From positions 1 through 7,351 of the forward strand of contig JACCQV010000745.1 in the NCBI GenBank assembly GCA_013813945.1: 7,351 nt of DNA, written 5' to 3'. Below are positions 5,920 through 7,351 of the stretch, piece after piece. Origin of the DNA: Deltaproteobacteria bacterium. GTDB taxonomy: Bacteria > Myxococcota_A > Polyangia > Haliangiales > Haliangiaceae. The first letter of the stretch is position 1. The number at the start of each line of letters is the position of its first letter. The position numbers and the translations under genes are program-made. The notes beneath the pieces were generated by a model, which was given only the letters and a program-made list of their open reading frames with translations, was not told the DNA's origin and ran no database searches.

Positions 5920-6096
5920 CCAGCTCGACTTGATGACGCCCGGGATGTCGCCGCGCAACGCCAGCTCACGGAAGCATAGGCGGCACATCTCGAACTTGCG
6001 GAGGAATGCACGCGACCGGCCGCAACGCTTGCAGCGGTTCTTCGCACGCACCTTGAACTTGACCTTCTTGGGAAGGGTATCAACTAGCTTTGCCAT
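5917..6096 (-). CDS. rpsN: 30S ribosomal protein S14, zinc-binding short type
   Basis: S14 sits in the head of the 30S subunit near the A site and binds 16S rRNA. The gene is short: 59 codons from ATG 6094-6096 to TGA 5917-5919, close to the 61 residues common for this type. The product begins MAKLVDTLPKKVKFKVRAKN and has two CxxC pairs, C22/C25 (RCKRCGR) and C38/C41 (MCRLCFRE), 12 residues apart, which form a zinc ribbon. The end GDIPGVIKSSW is the family C-terminus. This is the short Zn-type S14, not the roughly 100-residue zinc-free type of E. coli. It starts 3 bases after the rplE stop; AGGAG lies about 11 bases upstream. Confidence 0.97.
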   Translation of the reverse strand: MAKLVDTLPKKVKFKVRAKNRCKRCGRSRAFLRKFEMCRLCFRELALRGDIPGVIKSSW

Positions 6097-6099
6097 GAC

Positions 6100-6876
6100 T
6101 TACGCGGCTCCTGACGTCGTAGCGGCCGTCTCATTCGGGGCCGGGGTCGCCGTCGGCGTCCCAACCGGCGTGTTGAAATCAGGCGCCGGCTGACGGAACG
6201 GCATTCCGAGGTGCTTGAGGACCGCGCGCCCCTCGGCGTCGGTGTCTGCCGTGGTGACGATGCTGATGTTCATGCCCTTGATCGAGTCGATCTTGTCGTA
6301 CTCGATCTCGGGGAAGATGATCTGCTCCTTCACGCCCATGGTGAAGTTGCCGCGGCCATCGAAGCCGCGCGGCGACACACCGCGGAAGTCGCGCACCCGG
6401 GGGAGCGCAATGTTGAGCAGACGGTCGAGGAATTCCCACATCCGCTCGCGGCGGAGGGTGACCATGACGCCGATCTTCTGGCCCTTGCGGAGCTTGAAGA
6501 CCGCGATGTCCTTCTTGGCGCGCGAGACGACGGGCGACTGACCCGTGATCGTCTTGAGCTCCTCGACACCGTGTTCGATCATCTTGGGCTCGTCCTTGGC
6601 TTTGCCGAGGCCCATGTTGACCGTCACCTTGACGATGCGAGGGACCTGCATGACGGTGGAGTATCCGAACTCCTTCATCATCGCGGCCTTGATCGTGGTC
6701 TCGTAGACGCCCTTGAGCTTCGGCGCCTTCTCGCGCTTGTACTTCGGAGCAGGACCCGCGGGCTCGGCGGTCTTCTTGACCTTGGCTTCGCCCTTGGCCT
6801 TGGCCTTTTCGGCCCGCTCTTTCTTCTTCGCAGCAGCGGCCTCGTCGGCCCCGCCCTGGTCTTCTTCGTTCGCCAT
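6100..6876 (-). CDS. rplE: 50S ribosomal protein L5 with N- and C-terminal low-complexity extensions
   Basis: L5 binds 5S rRNA in the central protuberance, bridges to S13 and contacts P-site tRNA. The usual length is about 180 residues; this product has 258. The core is at roughly 49-229: KAPKLKGVYETTIKAAMMKE (50-69), FGYSTVMQVPRIVKVTVNMG (70-89), GQSPVVSRAKKDIAVFKLRK (112-131), RGFDGRGNFTMG (170-181), EQIIFPEIEYDKID (184-197) and LGMPFRQP (223-230). Before it lies an Ala/Lys/Glu-rich segment (AAAAKKKERAEKAKAKGEAK, 13-32) ending GPAPKYKRE; after it is a Pro/Thr/Ala-rich tail (231-258). The extended start is supported by AAGGAA just before the ATG at 6874-6876 and by the 9-base distance from the rplX stop. 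An internal start at M66 or M67 would remove conserved core, so it is unlikely. Confidence 0.97.
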   Translation of the reverse strand: MANEEDQGGADEAAAAKKKERAEKAKAKGEAKVKKTAEPAGPAPKYKREKAPKLKGVYETTIKAAMMKEFGYSTVMQVPRIVKVTVNMGLGKAKDEPKMIEHGVEELKTITGQSPVVSRAKKDIAVFKLRKGQKIGVMVTLRRERMWEFLDRLLNIALPRVRDFRGVSPRGFDGRGNFTMGVKEQIIFPEIEYDKIDSIKGMNISIVTTADTDAEGRAVLKHLGMPFRQPAPDFNTPVGTPTATPAPNETAATTSGAA

Positions 6877-6881
6877 AAACT

Positions 6882-6887
6882 TTCCTT
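6882..6887 (-). promoter_or_regulatory. Ribosome binding site of rplE, overlapping the rplX stop codon
   Basis: AAGGAA on the minus strand, about 5 bases before the ATG at 6874-6876; its first two bases belong to the rplX TAA stop. A good site at this place argues that the N-terminal extension of L5 is really translated. Confidence 0.78.
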
Positions 6888-7215
6888 ACGCGCCCATTCC
6901 GGGGTTCGGGAATTTGGTTCCCGACTTGGCGCCGACGCGGCCCTTTTCCTTGCCCTCGCCAGCGATCTTCGTGCGGGTGCCGCGCGACGTCTTGTCGTCC
7001 CACAGCTGCACGTTGGAGATGTGGATCGTGCCTTCCTTGTCGACGATGCCGCCCTGCGGCGTCTTCTGCGTCGCCTTCGTGTGGCGCTTCACCATCGCGA
7101 CCTTCTCGACGATGACGCGATCGCCAACGACCTTGAGGATCTTGCCGCGCTTGCCCTTGTTGGCTCCCGCGATCACGACGACCTGGTCGCCCTTACGAAC
7201 GTGTGCAGCGCGCAT
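6886..7215 (-). CDS. rplX: 50S ribosomal protein L24
   Basis: L24 is an early assembly protein of the 50S subunit that binds 23S rRNA and lies near the peptide tunnel exit. The 109-residue length fits the family. The KOW motif is near the start: HVRKGDQVVVIAGANKGKRG (5-24), followed by KILKVVGDRVIVEKVAMVKR (25-44). The later part has KTPQGGIVDKEGTIHISNVQ (51-70), then a divergent basic C-terminus rich in G and K. The ATG at 7213-7215 lies 2 bases after the rplN stop; GGAGG is 10 bases upstream inside the end of rplN, a strong though slightly distant ribosome binding site. Position between rplN and rplE is standard. Confidence 0.98.
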   Translation of the reverse strand: MRAAHVRKGDQVVVIAGANKGKRGKILKVVGDRVIVEKVAMVKRHTKATQKTPQGGIVDKEGTIHISNVQLWDDKTSRGTRTKIAGEGKEKGRVGAKSGTKFPNPGMGA

Positions 7216-7217
7216 GA

Positions 7218-7351
7218 CTACAGAACCTCCGGCGCCAGCGAGATGATCTTCATGAACCGCTTGGCGCGCAGCTCGCGAGCGACCGGTCCGAAGATACGGG
7301 TTCCGATCGGCTCGTTCTCTTTGTTGATGAGGACGGCCGAGTTGCCGTCGA
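7218..7351 (-). CDS. rplN: 50S ribosomal protein L14 (C-terminal 43 residues, cut by window edge)
   Basis: L14 binds 23S rRNA and forms an intersubunit bridge with 16S rRNA together with L19. Only the last 43 codons are present. They read DGNSAVLINKENEPIGTRIF (first 20), then GPVARELRAKRFMKIISLAP and EVL, which is the typical L14 C-terminus: the NxxxPIGTRIFGPVARELR block and a closing helix with MKIISLAPEVL. The stop is TAG at 7218-7220. The N-terminal part, with the rest of the fold, lies beyond the window. Its place upstream of rplX is the standard spc-operon order. Confidence 0.96.
   Translation of the reverse strand, partial: DGNSAVLINKENEPIGTRIFGPVARELRAKRFMKIISLAPEVL
7226..7230 (-). 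promoter_or_regulatory. Ribosome binding site of rplX inside the rplN 3' end
   Basis: GGAGG on the minus strand, 10 bases before the rplX ATG and within the last codons of rplN (PEVL). It is the only full GGAGG core I noted at a gene junction in this window. Confidence 0.7.

Noticed and set aside
5907..6083. N-terminal extension of S8 reading through the rpsN region
   Set aside because: It overlaps rpsN in another frame; the S8 family start MSMTDP and the TGAGG site 8 bases upstream fix the start at 5906.
6840..6900. E. coli-like S8 repressor site at the rplX-rplE junction
   Set aside because: I could not identify a helix resembling the S8-binding 16S rRNA element here; without structural comparison the claim is unsupported.

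Overview
The window is a stretch of the conserved bacterial ribosomal-protein superoperon (spc operon running into the alpha operon). Every gene lies on the minus strand, so transcription runs from high to low coordinates. In that order: rplN (C-terminal part only), rplX, rplE, rpsN, rpsH, rplF, rplR, rpsE, rpmD, rplO, secY, map, rpmJ, rpsM and rpsK (N-terminal part only). Thirteen genes are complete and two are cut by the window edges. Two of them, rpsN (59 codons) and rpmJ (37 codons), are short genes that I found by translating the gaps between the larger ones.

The DNA is GC-rich, with strong third-position G/C preference. Shine-Dalgarno-like sites stand before most genes, ATG starts dominate, and GTG starts are used for secY and map. 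S14 is the short zinc-ribbon type and L36 keeps all four zinc ligands. Gene order and protein sequences are clearly bacterial. The GC content, short S14 and alanine/lysine-rich tails would fit a deltaproteobacterial or myxobacterial relative, but this is a weak inference and a phylogeny is needed to place it.

Packing is tight. Most neighbours are 2 to 11 bases apart, and stop codons often lie inside the next gene's Shine-Dalgarno sequence, so translational coupling is likely. There are three looser gaps: rplF-rplR (80 bases, almost filled by a long imperfect hairpin), rplO-rpmD (97 to 99 bases, no clear content beyond a small hairpin at the rpmD stop) and map-rpmJ (43 bases, with a 9-bp tandem repeat). 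No stretch without a gene exceeds 100 bases. I see no tRNA, rRNA, CRISPR array, insertion sequence or convincing promoter.

The products work together. The ribosomal proteins build both subunits, SecY forms the membrane channel for exported and inserted proteins, and methionine aminopeptidase trims the initiator methionine from nascent chains. I did not find a new multi-gene system. The unusual points are: (1) a methionine aminopeptidase about 60 residues longer than usual, apparently through an internal duplication of its N-terminal region; (2) an L5 protein with low-complexity tails at both ends; (3) a strong hairpin that bridges the rplF stop codon and the rplR ribosome binding site; and (4) the absence of adk and infA from the positions they often hold around map.
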